This document shows positions 1-6,743 of a DNA stretch of 7,724 bases, piece by piece. Origin of the DNA: an uncultured Microcoleaceae cyanobacterium (GTDB lineage Bacteria > Cyanobacteriota > Cyanobacteriia > Cyanobacteriales > Microcoleaceae); assembly GCA_938083405.1 (NCBI GenBank), contig CALKCV010000035.1, forward strand, positions 1 through 7,724. The letters run 5' to 3'. Below the pieces are notes generated by a model. It searched no databases. It was given only the letters and a program-made list of their open reading frames with translations, and was not told where the DNA came from. Both the position numbers and the translations under genes were made by a program. Numbering within the stretch: position 1 is the stretch's first letter; every line of letters starts with the position of its first letter.

Positions 1-807
1 CTTGTTGCTTATAGCACTATTATGAATAAGCAGCCTTATTTTCGCTACGCTTATATAGATGCTTTCGCGGGAACTGGATATCGAGAGCTTAAAAAAGAAG
101 AAGATCGAGAAATATTAATATTTCCAGAGTTTGACTTACCAACGCAAAAGTTTTTTGATGGGTCTGCACGGATTGCACTACAGGTACAGCCAAGATTTAA
201 TAAATATATTTTTATCGAAAAAAATGAGAATAAAGTATTGGAACTAGAAAGGCTAAAAGAAGAGTTTACAGAACAGGCTAACGATATTCTGATTGTTAAC
301 CAGGATGCCAATCAATATATTGCTAAGTTGTGTTCTGGAGACTGGAGTAAGCGGCGGGCAGTGCTGTTTTTAGATCCTTTTGGAATGGATGTCGGTTGGG
401 AGACAATAAAGCAAATTGCTCAAACAAAAGCGATTGATTTGTGGTACTTATTTCCTTTGATGGGAGTTAACAGATTGCTGAAAAAGGATGGCAATATAGA
501 AGAGTCTAACAGGAAAAAAATAGATAAGATTTTCGGTACTGCCGACTGGTACGATAATTTTTATCAAACAAGGGGAGAAGTAAATCTATTTGGAGAGTAT
601 TCTTGGACGGAAAAAACAGCGGATGGTAAATCTATCGGTCAATATTTTGTCGATCGCCTAAAAACCATATTTCCAGGTGTGGCGGAAAAACCCCTTTTGT
701 TGTACAATTCCCGCAATGGTCCCTTGTTTTTACTTTGTTTTGCTGCTGCTAACGAAAAGGGGGCTAAAACTGCAATTACAATTGCACAACACATCTTAAA
801 AAAATAA
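1..807 (+). CDS. tcmP: Three-Cys-motif partner protein TcmP-like, 5' end outside the window
   Basis: The frame is open from the first base, so the true start lies upstream. The first ATG (position 22) sits only 12 codons before a core motif and is probably internal. Counting codons from position 1, a D20-x-F-A-G-x-G26 motif follows YI, an acidic E73 ends the next strand (IFIE), and an L-D-P-F-G motif falls at 124-128. This pattern resembles a Rossmann-type SAM-methyltransferase fold and is typical of TcmP proteins, which are usually encoded beside a three-Cys-motif (phage Gp37/Gp68-like) protein. The family's biochemical role is unsettled; methyltransferase-like chemistry is inference from the motifs. 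The C-terminus (PLFLLCFAA, then a lysine-rich end) looks complete. No partner gene lies downstream, so it may lie to the left. The gene is AT-rich, with AAA/ATA/TTT-type codons, unlike the CHAT gene after it, which suggests acquired DNA. Confidence 0.8.
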   Translation, partial: LVAYSTIMNKQPYFRYAYIDAFAGTGYRELKKEEDREILIFPEFDLPTQKFFDGSARIALQVQPRFNKYIFIEKNENKVLELERLKEEFTEQANDILIVNQDANQYIAKLCSGDWSKRRAVLFLDPFGMDVGWETIKQIAQTKAIDLWYLFPLMGVNRLLKKDGNIEESNRKKIDKIFGTADWYDNFYQTRGEVNLFGEYSWTEKTADGKSIGQYFVDRLKTIFPGVAEKPLLLYNSRNGPLFLLCFAAANEKGAKTAITIAQHILKK

Positions 808-965
808 CGCATCTCCTTTAATAGCGATCGCCAAATTTTCGTGAAATCACTTATGCCGAACCTCTTTACCAGAGGGGGCTAGCAATTGAGAAAAAACGTA
901 AATAATTTGACGAATTGCTGCCAGTGAAGAAACACAACTACTAATTTCTTAATTCACAAATTAAA

Positions 966-3764
966 ATGAACAAACATTTGCTTCTAGGAGCAGTTTTAGG
1001 ATCGATCGCCCTCTTAACCTCTCCACCCACCCCAACCTCGGCACAACTACCGCCACCAACTATCGCCCAGTCTTCTGAATTACCAGAAACAGAACAACTA
1101 AAATTAAAAGCTTTGAGCCTCTGGGGCGAAAACAAATTTGAGGAAGCTTTAGCTCTTTTGCGGCGAGTCCTTGCCATCCAAGAAAAAACCCTGGAACCGG
1201 AAAAACCCGAAATCGCCGAAACTCTAAACCTTTTGGCATCGCTTTATAGCGCGCGAGGAGACTATTCCCAGGCCGAACCCCTCTACCTGCGCTCTTTATC
1301 TATTTACGAAAAAGCATTTAACCTACAACATCCAGGAGCGATCGACAGCCTCCATGCTTTAGCCAGCTTTTACACCAGCGTCGGTAACTACGAGGATGCC
1401 GAAGCTCTATACGATCGCGCCCTCGCCATCCACCAAAAGCTCGACTACCCGGACGATTTAACCCGCAATACCAAAGAAACGATAATTTTCTTTGGTTACG
1501 CATTTCTCAAGCAGCAGCAAGAAAACTATCCAGAAGCCGAAACTTACCTCCTGCGCCTCCAGGAAATAGAAAAGCAAATATATCAAGCCTCCCAACTTGC
1601 TCCGAGTTACTATTATTTAGCAATTTTGTATTTAAAAACTGCCAACTATGCCAAAGCCGAATCTCTCCTCCAAGAAGCCCTAGCTATTGAGACGCAAAAT
1701 CCTTACAGCAAAGGCTTGATGAGTCAGGCATATTTGGGCGAACTCTATCTGCTGCAAGGAAAATACCCAGAAGCCGAGTCTGCATTATTAAAGGCAAAAG
1801 AAGCTTACCAAAGCCTCACCCAAGAAACAGATTACGTTCCCAACTGGATCGATTTGAGTTTAGCAGAGTTATATCAAATACAAGGGAACTACCCCCAAGC
1901 AGAATCGCTGTTACTAAGCTTTATTACTCATCCGAAGTTGCGATCGCAAAATACAGCCAACGCTTACTACCTAGAGAAGCTAGCATCTCTCCACTGGAGG
2001 CAGGGCAACCAAGACAAAGCTACAGAGTTCCACCAGCAAACCCTTGCCGTCCAAGAAAAGCTTATCGGCTCCATCCTCCCCCTGGGCTCCGAACGTCGCA
2101 AGCGAGACTACATGAAACAAGTGGCCGAGAGTACCCACAGTTTCATCTCCTTTCACCTCCAGTCCGCCCCCAACAATCTCCAAGCCGCAAAAGTTGCCAT
2201 GACCGCAATTCTCCAACGGAAAGGACGGCTGCTGGATACTCTCGCCTACAATTTGCAAGTTCTCAGGGAGCGTCTGAACCCCGAAGATGGGAAACTCTTG
2301 GAAGAACTTAACTCCGTTCGCTCGCAACTAGCAACCATCGCCTTTAAAGGTATGGATAGCCGGCAACAGCCCCAACAACCGCTTTTAACCCAACAGCAGT
2401 CCTCCACTGGAGAAGCGATCGCTCGCTTGGAAGCCGAAGCAGAACGTTTGGAAAATATCCTCAGCAACCGCAGCATCGAATTTGTCGCCGCCGAGTCTCC
2501 GCCAGTAAGTATAGATGCCGTTCGAGAATTAATTCCAGCCGACGCGGCCCTGGTGGAACTAATTCTCTACAAACCCGTGGACCCGACTGTAACGGAAACG
2601 GCAAGCGTTCCCCGCCCGCCGGAGAAATTGGGCAAACCTCGGTATGCAGCTTATATTCTCTTTACCAGTGGAGAGTTGAAATGGGTTGACTTGGGAGAAG
2701 CAGCCGCCATCGACGAAGCCGTTTTAAAATTACGCCGGGCCCTGCGAGAACAACCGCCGTCCGGCGATCGCCCCCCCCGCCTCACCGGTGGCGGTCAAGT
2801 TACCCTGCCCCAAATCAAAAAGCTGGCCCGGGAGTTGGATGCTTTGGTAATGGAACCGATCCGTCCGCTGTTGGGCGACAAGACTCATCTGCTGATAGCC
2901 CCAGACGGTCAGTTAAATTTAGTGCCCCTTGGGGTTTTGGTGGATGAGAGCGATCGCTTTTTAATCGAAACCTATACCATTACCTACCTGACCTCCGGTC
3001 GAGACTTATTGCGGCTGCAACTGCCGAAACCCGAAACTCAGCCTCCTCTGGTACTAGGAAATCCAGATTTTGACAATGCCGATAGTGTAGTAGTCGCCAG
3101 TGGGAGTCGCGGCAGCAATACTCGTTCTTTAGATTTGACCAGCCTCCAGTACGAAGAGTTACCCGGAACCAAAACCGAAATCGAAGCGATCGCTCCCATG
3201 CTGTCTGGCGCTACAGTTTTTCAGGGAGTAGAAGCAACGGAAGCAGCTATTAAAGAAGTCCAACATCCCGAAATTCTGCATCTAGCGACTCACGGATTTT
3301 TCTTAAGCAACGCCACCGCCCAAGCGACTGCCGTAGAAAATCCTTTATTGCGTGCCGGTTTGGCTTTGGCGGGTTTTAATTCTCGCGACTCCGCCTCCAA
3401 CCTCGACGGCGTACTCACCGCTTTGGAAGTATCGGCCTTAAATTTGCGCGGTACCGAGTTGGTGGTACTCTCTGCCTGCGAGACCGGTTTGGGAGATGTT
3501 GCCAACGGCGACGGGGTTTACGGTTTGCGGCGGGCGTTTACCATCGCAGGGGCCGGGAGTCAGTTGATGAGTTTGTGGAAAGTCAGCGATTTCCACACCC
3601 AGGAGATGATGGTAGGATATTATCAACGCTTGAAAGACGGCATGGGACGTTCCGAGGCCATGCGGGATATTCAATTACAGATGTTAAGGAAGTACGACTA
3701 TCCTTATTACTGGGGGAGTTTTATTCCCGTCGGCAATTGGGAACCGATGGAGGGGCAGTTTTAG
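966..3764 (+). CDS. Exported TPR-CHAT domain protein, putative caspase/separase-like peptidase
   Basis: A 932-residue protein. Residues 1-26 form a signal peptide: a Lys near the N-terminus, a hydrophobic stretch (LLLGAVLGSIALL), then T-S-A before Q27, so it likely acts outside the cytoplasm. About eight TPRs span roughly 46-365, with hallmark endings such as GDYSQAE, GNYEDAE, ANYAKAE, GKYPEAE and GNYPQAE. A helical linker follows, including the ILQRKGRLLD stretch (415-424) usual in this family. The CHAT domain fills about 510-930. Its presumed catalytic pair is His776 (HLATHGF) and Cys838 (LSACETGLG), both present, so the protein could be an active cysteine peptidase. No substrate is known for this cyanobacterial type. 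The ATG start is favoured because the signal peptide begins directly there, although no strong Shine-Dalgarno is seen. The gene stands alone, 158 bp after the TcmP-like gene and convergent with the FHA cluster. Family assignment is firm; protease activity is inference. Confidence 0.93.
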   Translation: MNKHLLLGAVLGSIALLTSPPTPTSAQLPPPTIAQSSELPETEQLKLKALSLWGENKFEEALALLRRVLAIQEKTLEPEKPEIAETLNLLASLYSARGDYSQAEPLYLRSLSIYEKAFNLQHPGAIDSLHALASFYTSVGNYEDAEALYDRALAIHQKLDYPDDLTRNTKETIIFFGYAFLKQQQENYPEAETYLLRLQEIEKQIYQASQLAPSYYYLAILYLKTANYAKAESLLQEALAIETQNPYSKGLMSQAYLGELYLLQGKYPEAESALLKAKEAYQSLTQETDYVPNWIDLSLAELYQIQGNYPQAESLLLSFITHPKLRSQNTANAYYLEKLASLHWRQGNQDKATEFHQQTLAVQEKLIGSILPLGSERRKRDYMKQVAESTHSFISFHLQSAPNNLQAAKVAMTAILQRKGRLLDTLAYNLQVLRERLNPEDGKLLEELNSVRSQLATIAFKGMDSRQQPQQPLLTQQQSSTGEAIARLEAEAERLENILSNRSIEFVAAESPPVSIDAVRELIPADAALVELILYKPVDPTVTETASVPRPPEKLGKPRYAAYILFTSGELKWVDLGEAAAIDEAVLKLRRALREQPPSGDRPPRLTGGGQVTLPQIKKLARELDALVMEPIRPLLGDKTHLLIAPDGQLNLVPLGVLVDESDRFLIETYTITYLTSGRDLLRLQLPKPETQPPLVLGNPDFDNADSVVVASGSRGSNTRSLDLTSLQYEELPGTKTEIEAIAPMLSGATVFQGVEATEAAIKEVQHPEILHLATHGFFLSNATAQATAVENPLLRAGLALAGFNSRDSASNLDGVLTALEVSALNLRGTELVVLSACETGLGDVANGDGVYGLRRAFTIAGAGSQLMSLWKVSDFHTQEMMVGYYQRLKDGMGRSEAMRDIQLQMLRKYDYPYYWGSFIPVGNWEPMEGQF

Positions 3765-3787
3765 GGTAGGGGTCAAAGAATCGAGCT

Positions 3788-3806
3788 TAATCGCGGAGCG
3801 CGATTA
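3788..3806 (+). terminator. Perfect 8-bp stem-loop after the CHAT gene
   Basis: Arms TAATCGCG (3788-3795) and CGCGATTA (3799-3806) pair perfectly around a 3-base GAG loop, 24 bases after the CHAT stop codon. No T-tract follows, so it is not a canonical intrinsic terminator. It could be a 3' stability hairpin or part of a two-hairpin end signal together with the stem-loop at 3816-3853. Confidence 0.45.
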
Positions 3807-3815
3807 CTACAAACA

Positions 3816-3853
3816 AGCGTTCTAGCACTTTAAAGATGCACCCCTAGAACGCT
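3816..3853. repeat. 10-bp perfect inverted repeat
   Basis: AGCGTTCTAG (3816-3825) is exactly complementary to CTAGAACGCT (3844-3853), with an 18-base spacer that itself contains the palindrome CTTTAAAG. It lies between two convergent genes. It could fold as a transcript hairpin or be a protein-binding dyad; no U-tract follows on either side. Confidence 0.5.
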
Positions 3854-3884
3854 ACCTGCTACCGACTACTTAACCCGTGTTTAT

Positions 3885-4021
3885 TGGGAACACCTTACGT
3901 TTTGTAAACAGATTTTTTCTGCCAACTAACACCAAGAACAAACTAACAAAAAACGAGATTGCTTCGTACCTCGCAACGCGAGGCGCGATTTTGGCGAAAG
4001 CTTCAAAGGTTACCTGCTCCC
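3885..4021. repeat. Diverged intergenic repeat, copy A
   Basis: This stretch shares ordered blocks with 5830-5949. The shared blocks are TGGGA near the start, TACG, then GTAAA-C/T-AGAT followed by TTTTCTGCC (3904-3923), later GAAAGCTT, and finally TTACCTGCTCCC (4010-4021). Spacing is similar, with copy A about 17 bases longer. It ends 3 bases from the stop codon of the small FHA gene on the minus strand. It contains a perfect 6-bp hairpin (CCTCGC/GCGAGG, 3969-3983). It may be an old duplication of FHA-gene flanking DNA or a small non-coding dispersed repeat. Confidence 0.5.
3969..3983 (-). terminator. Hairpin downstream of the small FHA gene, weak terminator candidate
   Basis: CCTCGC and GCGAGG pair perfectly around a 3-base loop. 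Read on the minus strand, the hairpin comes about 40 bases after the FHA stop codon, and a run of six T follows about 15 bases later. That is too far for a textbook intrinsic terminator, so its function is uncertain. Confidence 0.3.
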
Positions 4022-4024
4022 TGT

Positions 4025-4495
4025 TTATTGCTCGAAATCGAACATAGTTACATCTTCTTGATCGCGATCGCTGTTTTCTTGAAAAGTCGATTTACGGCTG
4101 CGGGTAATCAGAGTATCCTCTTCTGGCAGAGCATCTATTTTAGCAGCAAGCGATCGCTTGCTGTCTGGAGTTTTCGCCTCCACCTTCCCATCGTCTGGGG
4201 CGATCGTTACTTGTAACTTAGGTCCCGAATTTCCCAGACGAATAATCATCCCATCCTTCACCGCCACTTGTACTATTGGTTCGTCATTAACATAAGTGCC
4301 ATTAGCGCCAAAATTAATAATTTCCCAACCAGAAGAGTCTTTCCACAGTTCCACATGATGGCGGGAAACTACAGCGCTATAGATCACAATATCGTTATCG
4401 TTGGCTCTGCCAATACGAATAACTGCTTCCGATTCAAAAGTCCAGCTTTGAACCGACACTGACTGGGTTGGATGCATCAAAGTTAAAGTAATCAC
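4025..4495 (-). CDS. Small FHA-domain protein (paralogue 1)
   Basis: With a GTG start at 4495 the product has 156 residues. The FHA domain fills about 1-105 with all landmark residues: G29-R30, S44-R-H-H47 and N65-G66-T67. FHA domains bind phosphothreonine peptides, so this is probably a cytoplasmic phospho-dependent adaptor. No membrane segment is seen. The tail (about 106-156) is charged and probably disordered. The frame stays open upstream, allowing an ATG at 4561 (178 residues) or a TTG at 4597 (190 residues). GTG is preferred because V-I-T-L-T-L aligns without a gap to the GTG-initiated start of the paralogue at 6592, and the landmark residues then have identical numbers in both. No clear Shine-Dalgarno is seen. 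It is the last gene of the minus-strand cluster, 178 bp after the PRC-barrel gene. Its kinase and ligand are unknown. Confidence 0.85.
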   Translation of the reverse strand: MITLTLMHPTQSVSVQSWTFESEAVIRIGRANDNDIVIYSAVVSRHHVELWKDSSGWEIINFGANGTYVNDEPIVQVAVKDGMIIRLGNSGPKLQVTIAPDDGKVEAKTPDSKRSLAAKIDALPEEDTLITRSRKSTFQENSDRDQEDVTMFDFEQ

Positions 4496-4673
4496 GGATA
4501 TTTCACATCTTATAGTTGTACTGCACGCGATCGACGACTTAATTTCAAAGAAATTAGCCATTTTTTTCCCATAATTTAGTAGCAGCGATCGCCCCAAATA
4601 TAACCTTTCGATTATTTAAAACTTTATCCAGGCTGGATTATTTTTTCCCCGGCGATCGACACATGAGTTTGTA

Positions 4674-5786
4674 TTATGGTTCTTCGCTTAACTTATCTTG
4701 AGTAGTTTCCCGGGCTTTACTCTCTTGAGTGTTACCCTCCAGGGCTTTAGTCTCCAGGACTTTAGTCTCCAGGGCTTTAGTCTCCAGGGCTTTAGTCTCC
4801 TCTTCATTCTTAGCCACCCCTGCTGCTGCATCCTGGCGAGGTGCTACCCAGCCAATCATTTCCTTAGCTTTTTCTGTTACTTCTGTAATTTGATTTTGGA
4901 ACTCATCGGATGTTTCTGCCGTATTATCCTCACTTAGATCGGACTTAGAACGCTGTTGCTGTTTGAACTCCTGATGTTGTTCTCGAACCTTTTCCTTAAT
5001 TTCTCCTGCTTTTTGCCCCGCTTCTGTAGCCAAACTTTTAGCTTTTTCTTTAATTTCCCCCGCTTTTTGCCCCGCTTGCTCCTTTACTTGTTGAGCCTTA
5101 CCTTGAAACTCCCCCGCCCACCCTTGACTGTCGCGCTGCACCGCCTTAATATGTTTTTTCGTCTTCTGCAAATCTTCCTCCAAATAAGCCGTTGCCTGAC
5201 TTATCTTCAGACCGAGACCTGGAGTATAGAGTTCTGGGGTTTGCACTGACCCATCTGCAACAATTACTCGATTGCTGCCAACGCTAGAGACTTCCTCAGG
5301 AGAAAGCAAATACAAACCATCAACTATGCCGCGCCAGCCGTTCGATCTATATAAAAAATTGACTACCGCACCAGTTTTAGTATTAAAGAGATAATCTACT
5401 AACAACCCTGCCTTATTACCCGCATCCGTCCAGACTTCGCTTCCGATCGCCAATAGGCCCTCTTCCCGTTCTTGTTCGGAGCCCTCTTCTGGTTTCTGTT
5501 CTGGTTCCTGTTCTGGTTCCTGTTCCTGTCCTTGTCCTTCCAGGGAGCTATCGGCACTGACATTTGCTAGAATAGCATCAGCACCTATCGTGTCAATTTC
5601 TTCCCAGGTAAAATACTTTTTCTGTTTCTTAAAAAAGCCCAACTTACAAGTAACGCCGATTATCCGATTTGCTCCCTCGTTTAACCACACTTGAGCGATC
5701 CGACCCTGAGTTTCTACCGTTTTTTTGTCCAAGACAAGCCGTCGTCGCAATTGACTTTGTTTGATAATTTCTGGAATCTTATTCAT
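4674..5786 (-). CDS. PRC-barrel protein with acidic linker and LEA-like helical tail
   Basis: A 370-residue protein starting at MNKIPEII. The frame extends 39 codons further upstream, but AGGAGT six bases before this ATG fixes the start, and the extension overlaps an intergenic repeat. Two PRC-barrel-like units are visible. The first is at about 14-75 (LVLDKKTVETQGRI onward). The second, at about 111-178, contains GLLVDYLFNTKTGAVVNF and a segment ending RVIVAD. They are separated by an acidic, Gln/Glu/Pro-rich linker (about 83-110). Residues 196-280 are strongly helical and charged, with an 18-residue repeat (AGQKAGEIKEK at 238 and 256) resembling LEA group 3 or apolipoprotein-like amphipathic helices. 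The end carries ETKAL pentapeptides (about 330-350). No signal peptide or membrane segment is seen. PRC-barrels are small interaction domains (photosynthetic reaction centre H subunit, RimM). A scaffold or membrane-surface role is inference; no specific function is known to me. Confidence 0.85.
   Translation of the reverse strand: MNKIPEIIKQSQLRRRLVLDKKTVETQGRIAQVWLNEGANRIIGVTCKLGFFKKQKKYFTWEEIDTIGADAILANVSADSSLEGQGQEQEPEQEPEQKPEEGSEQEREEGLLAIGSEVWTDAGNKAGLLVDYLFNTKTGAVVNFLYRSNGWRGIVDGLYLLSPEEVSSVGSNRVIVADGSVQTPELYTPGLGLKISQATAYLEEDLQKTKKHIKAVQRDSQGWAGEFQGKAQQVKEQAGQKAGEIKEKAKSLATEAGQKAGEIKEKVREQHQEFKQQQRSKSDLSEDNTAETSDEFQNQITEVTEKAKEMIGWVAPRQDAAAGVAKNEEETKALETKALETKVLETKALEGNTQESKARETTQDKLSEEP
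4739..4798. repeat. 15-bp tandem repeat, four units, in frame in the PRC-barrel gene
   Basis: The unit CCAGGGCTTTAGTCT occurs four times head to tail (second copy with one change, GG to GA). On the minus strand it encodes repeats of E-T-K-A-L near the C-terminus. A degenerate fifth unit may precede it. Because the unit is a multiple of three, copy-number change would alter length without shifting frame. Confidence 0.85.
5008..5077. repeat. 54-bp spaced internal repeat encoding the LEA-like helix
   Basis: The segments starting at 5008 and 5062 share GCTTTTTGCCCCGCTT and flanking AATTTC bases, exactly 54 bp apart. They encode the duplicated AGQKAGEIKEK motif of the PRC-barrel protein's helical tail, and near identity at the DNA level points to recent internal duplication. 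Confidence 0.7.
5489..5524. repeat. 12-bp tandem repeat, three units, encoding the acidic linker
   Basis: Units CTGGTTTCTGTT, CTGGTTCCTGTT and CTGGTTCCTGTT follow one another. On the minus strand they encode the E-Q-E-P-type linker between the two PRC-barrel units. Confidence 0.75.
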
Positions 5787-5792
5787 ACATAA

Positions 5793-5798
5793 ACTCCT
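5793..5798 (-). promoter_or_regulatory. Shine-Dalgarno of the PRC-barrel gene
   Basis: On the minus strand AGGAGT is followed by six bases and then ATG at 5786. It is the only strong Shine-Dalgarno near the gene and decides the start over an upstream in-frame extension. Confidence 0.8.
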
Positions 5799-5829
5799 AT
5801 TTAAAATAATTGAGATTGAGAAAGATGCC

Positions 5830-5949
5830 TGGGAGTACCCTACGGGAGTGTAAATAGATCTTTTCTGCCTGCGTTCCAACTGACAACGCGCCAAACGTTC
5901 CATGCTTGCGGTACGTTTTTGGGAAAGCTTTCATTGCTTACCTGCTCCC
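5830..5949. repeat. Diverged intergenic repeat, copy B
   Basis: This matches 3885-4021 in ordered blocks: TGGGAGTACC, TACG, GTAAATAGATCTTTTCTGCC (5850-5869), GGGAAAGCTTTCA and TTACCTGCTCCC (5938-5949). It lies 44 bases upstream of the PRC-barrel start and about 200 bases after the stop of the second small FHA gene. In this copy the middle part differs and the GC-rich hairpin of copy A is absent. Confidence 0.5.
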
Positions 5950-5970
5950 CCAATGCCTCCTATAAGCAAG

Positions 5971-6002
5971 TAATTAATTATTAATTATTAATTATTAATT
6001 AA
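5971..6002. repeat. 7-bp AT-only tandem repeat (STRR type)
   Basis: The unit TAATTAT occurs at 5975, 5982 and 5989, with partial or variant units on both sides (TAAT before, TAATTAA after). Intergenic heptamer tandem repeats (STRRs) are known from filamentous cyanobacteria. Length may vary between strains. Confidence 0.85.
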
Positions 6003-6151
6003 GACTGCAAAATTCATTGGAGATTACCTTCATTACAGGCATCGGATTCCGCAGGCCCAGCTACTCATAGGCGGGTGCATCTCAACTTTTTCCAAAACTA
6101 AAAGTCCGAAGGAAATGTTTAATTTCTTTCAAAATCGAGAGGCATCCCCAT

Positions 6152-6592
6152 TTACTCCTGTCTCATAGTCATATTCTCGGTTGTTTCTTCTTTATTAGAG
6201 TCATTGTTTTCCTCATCTTCCTTTTTTCGGTTGTCTTTCTTACCCTTCCAAGACGTGACTCCATTTTTTCCATACTTAATTTGGGGCAGTTCGCTGTCAA
6301 TATTAATTACTATTTTCAGACCGCTTCCACCTAGATCTATCTCTATTCCATCTACTACCGGAGCATTAGCGATCGCCTTACCATTTAAGTATGTCCCGTT
6401 CTTGCCCAAGTTAATAATTTCCCAATTGCCATTGGTGCATTTCAACTGGACGTGATAGCGGGAAATTACCGAGCTATAAACAACTACATCATTATCAGTA
6501 GAGCGTCCAATAGCGATCGTTAATTCTTCTTCAAAAGTCCAAGTTCTCAGGGGTGTTGGCTGTAATGGATGTTGCAATGTTAGCTTAATCAC
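6152..6592 (-). CDS. Small FHA-domain protein (paralogue 2)
   Basis: A 146-residue protein with an FHA domain at about 1-98 and a lysine/glutamate/asparagine-rich tail that is probably disordered. Landmark residues G29-R30, S44-R-Y-H47 and N65-G66-T67 are all present at the same positions as in paralogue 1, so phosphothreonine binding is expected. About 40 of the first 71 residues are identical between the two by eye; the tails are unrelated. The start is a GTG at 6592. An in-frame TAA lies five codons upstream and no ATG lies between, so GTG is well supported. No strong Shine-Dalgarno is seen. It lies 151 bp after the FraH-like gene and 365 bp before the PRC-barrel gene on the same strand. 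There is no signal peptide or membrane helix, so it is likely cytoplasmic. Its specific role is unknown. Confidence 0.88.
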   Translation of the reverse strand: MIKLTLQHPLQPTPLRTWTFEEELTIAIGRSTDNDVVVYSSVISRYHVQLKCTNGNWEIINLGKNGTYLNGKAIANAPVVDGIEIDLGGSGLKIVINIDSELPQIKYGKNGVTSWKGKKDNRKKEDEENNDSNKEETTENMTMRQE

Positions 6593-6670
6593 ATTGGCAG
6601 TTCTTTAGTGCAAATTTACATTTTTAACTGTCAATTAAAAGCTTTCAGCACCTTTATCGACAAAAAAGAA

Positions 6671-6704
6671 AAGATAGTTTTTTTTACTTTTCTGGAGCTA
6701 TCTT
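6671..6704 (-). terminator. Possible second terminator hairpin
   Basis: AAGATAG (6671-6677) pairs with CTATCTT (6698-6704) around a 20-base loop. Read on the minus strand, TTTTCTTTTTTG follows from the end of the stem. The long loop makes it weak. It could back up the tighter hairpin at 6721-6741 or be chance in AT-rich DNA. Confidence 0.3.
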
Positions 6705-6712
6705 GCTTTTAC

Positions 6713-6741
6713 TAAAACAACAAGCTCTACTAGAGAGCTTG
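6713..6741 (-). terminator. Rho-independent terminator of the FraH-like gene
   Basis: CAAGCTCT and AGAGCTTG form a perfect 8-bp stem with a 5-base loop (6721-6741). It starts two bases after the stop codon, and on the minus strand is followed by TTGTTTT. If it works fully, the FraH-like gene is transcribed apart from the downstream FHA/PRC-barrel genes; partial readthrough is also possible. Confidence 0.65.
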
Positions 6742-6743
6742 AA

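Larger units (their letters stand above)
5787..6151. other. 365-bp intergenic region with no convincing gene
   Basis: From left to right it holds the ribosome-binding site of the PRC-barrel gene, copy B of a diverged repeat (5830-5949), a 7-bp tandem repeat (5971-6002), unassigned sequence, and a stem-loop at 6108-6130 (GAAGGAAAT/ATTTCTTTC, one G-T pair, 5-base loop). That stem-loop lies 21 bases after the stop of the small FHA gene on the minus strand, but no tight T-tract follows. The promoter of the PRC-barrel gene may lie here; I could not identify convincing -10/-35 boxes. Confidence 0.6.

Noticed and set aside
861..875. CCTCT/AGAGG hairpin after the TcmP-like gene
   Set aside because: The stem has only 5 bp, no T-tract follows, and it lies over 50 bases from the stop, so it is not a supported terminator.
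886..945. TTGAGA and TTGACG as -35 boxes for the CHAT gene
   Set aside because: No good -10 box lies at 16-19 bp spacing from either hexamer.
3959..4216. 85-codon open frame on the plus strand
   Set aside because: It runs through the convergent intergenic repeat into the antisense of the FHA gene and shows no recognisable domain.
4496..4597. Upstream extension of small FHA paralogue 1 (ATG 4561 or TTG 4597)
   Set aside because: The extra residues have no counterpart in paralogue 2, whose frame is closed by a stop just upstream of its GTG.
4739..4798. 15-bp repeats as a CRISPR array
   Set aside because: The units are directly adjacent with no spacers and are in frame within a coding sequence.
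4698..5249. Two plus-strand frames opposite the PRC-barrel gene, rich in Phe and Leu
   Set aside because: They are antisense shadows of Lys/Glu-rich repeats; the hydrophobic look is a by-product of reading AAG/GAA codons backwards.
5787..5903. Upstream 39-codon extension of the PRC-barrel gene to an ATG at 5903
   Set aside because: A strong Shine-Dalgarno sits right before the ATG at 5786, and the extension falls within an intergenic repeat whose other copy is not coding.
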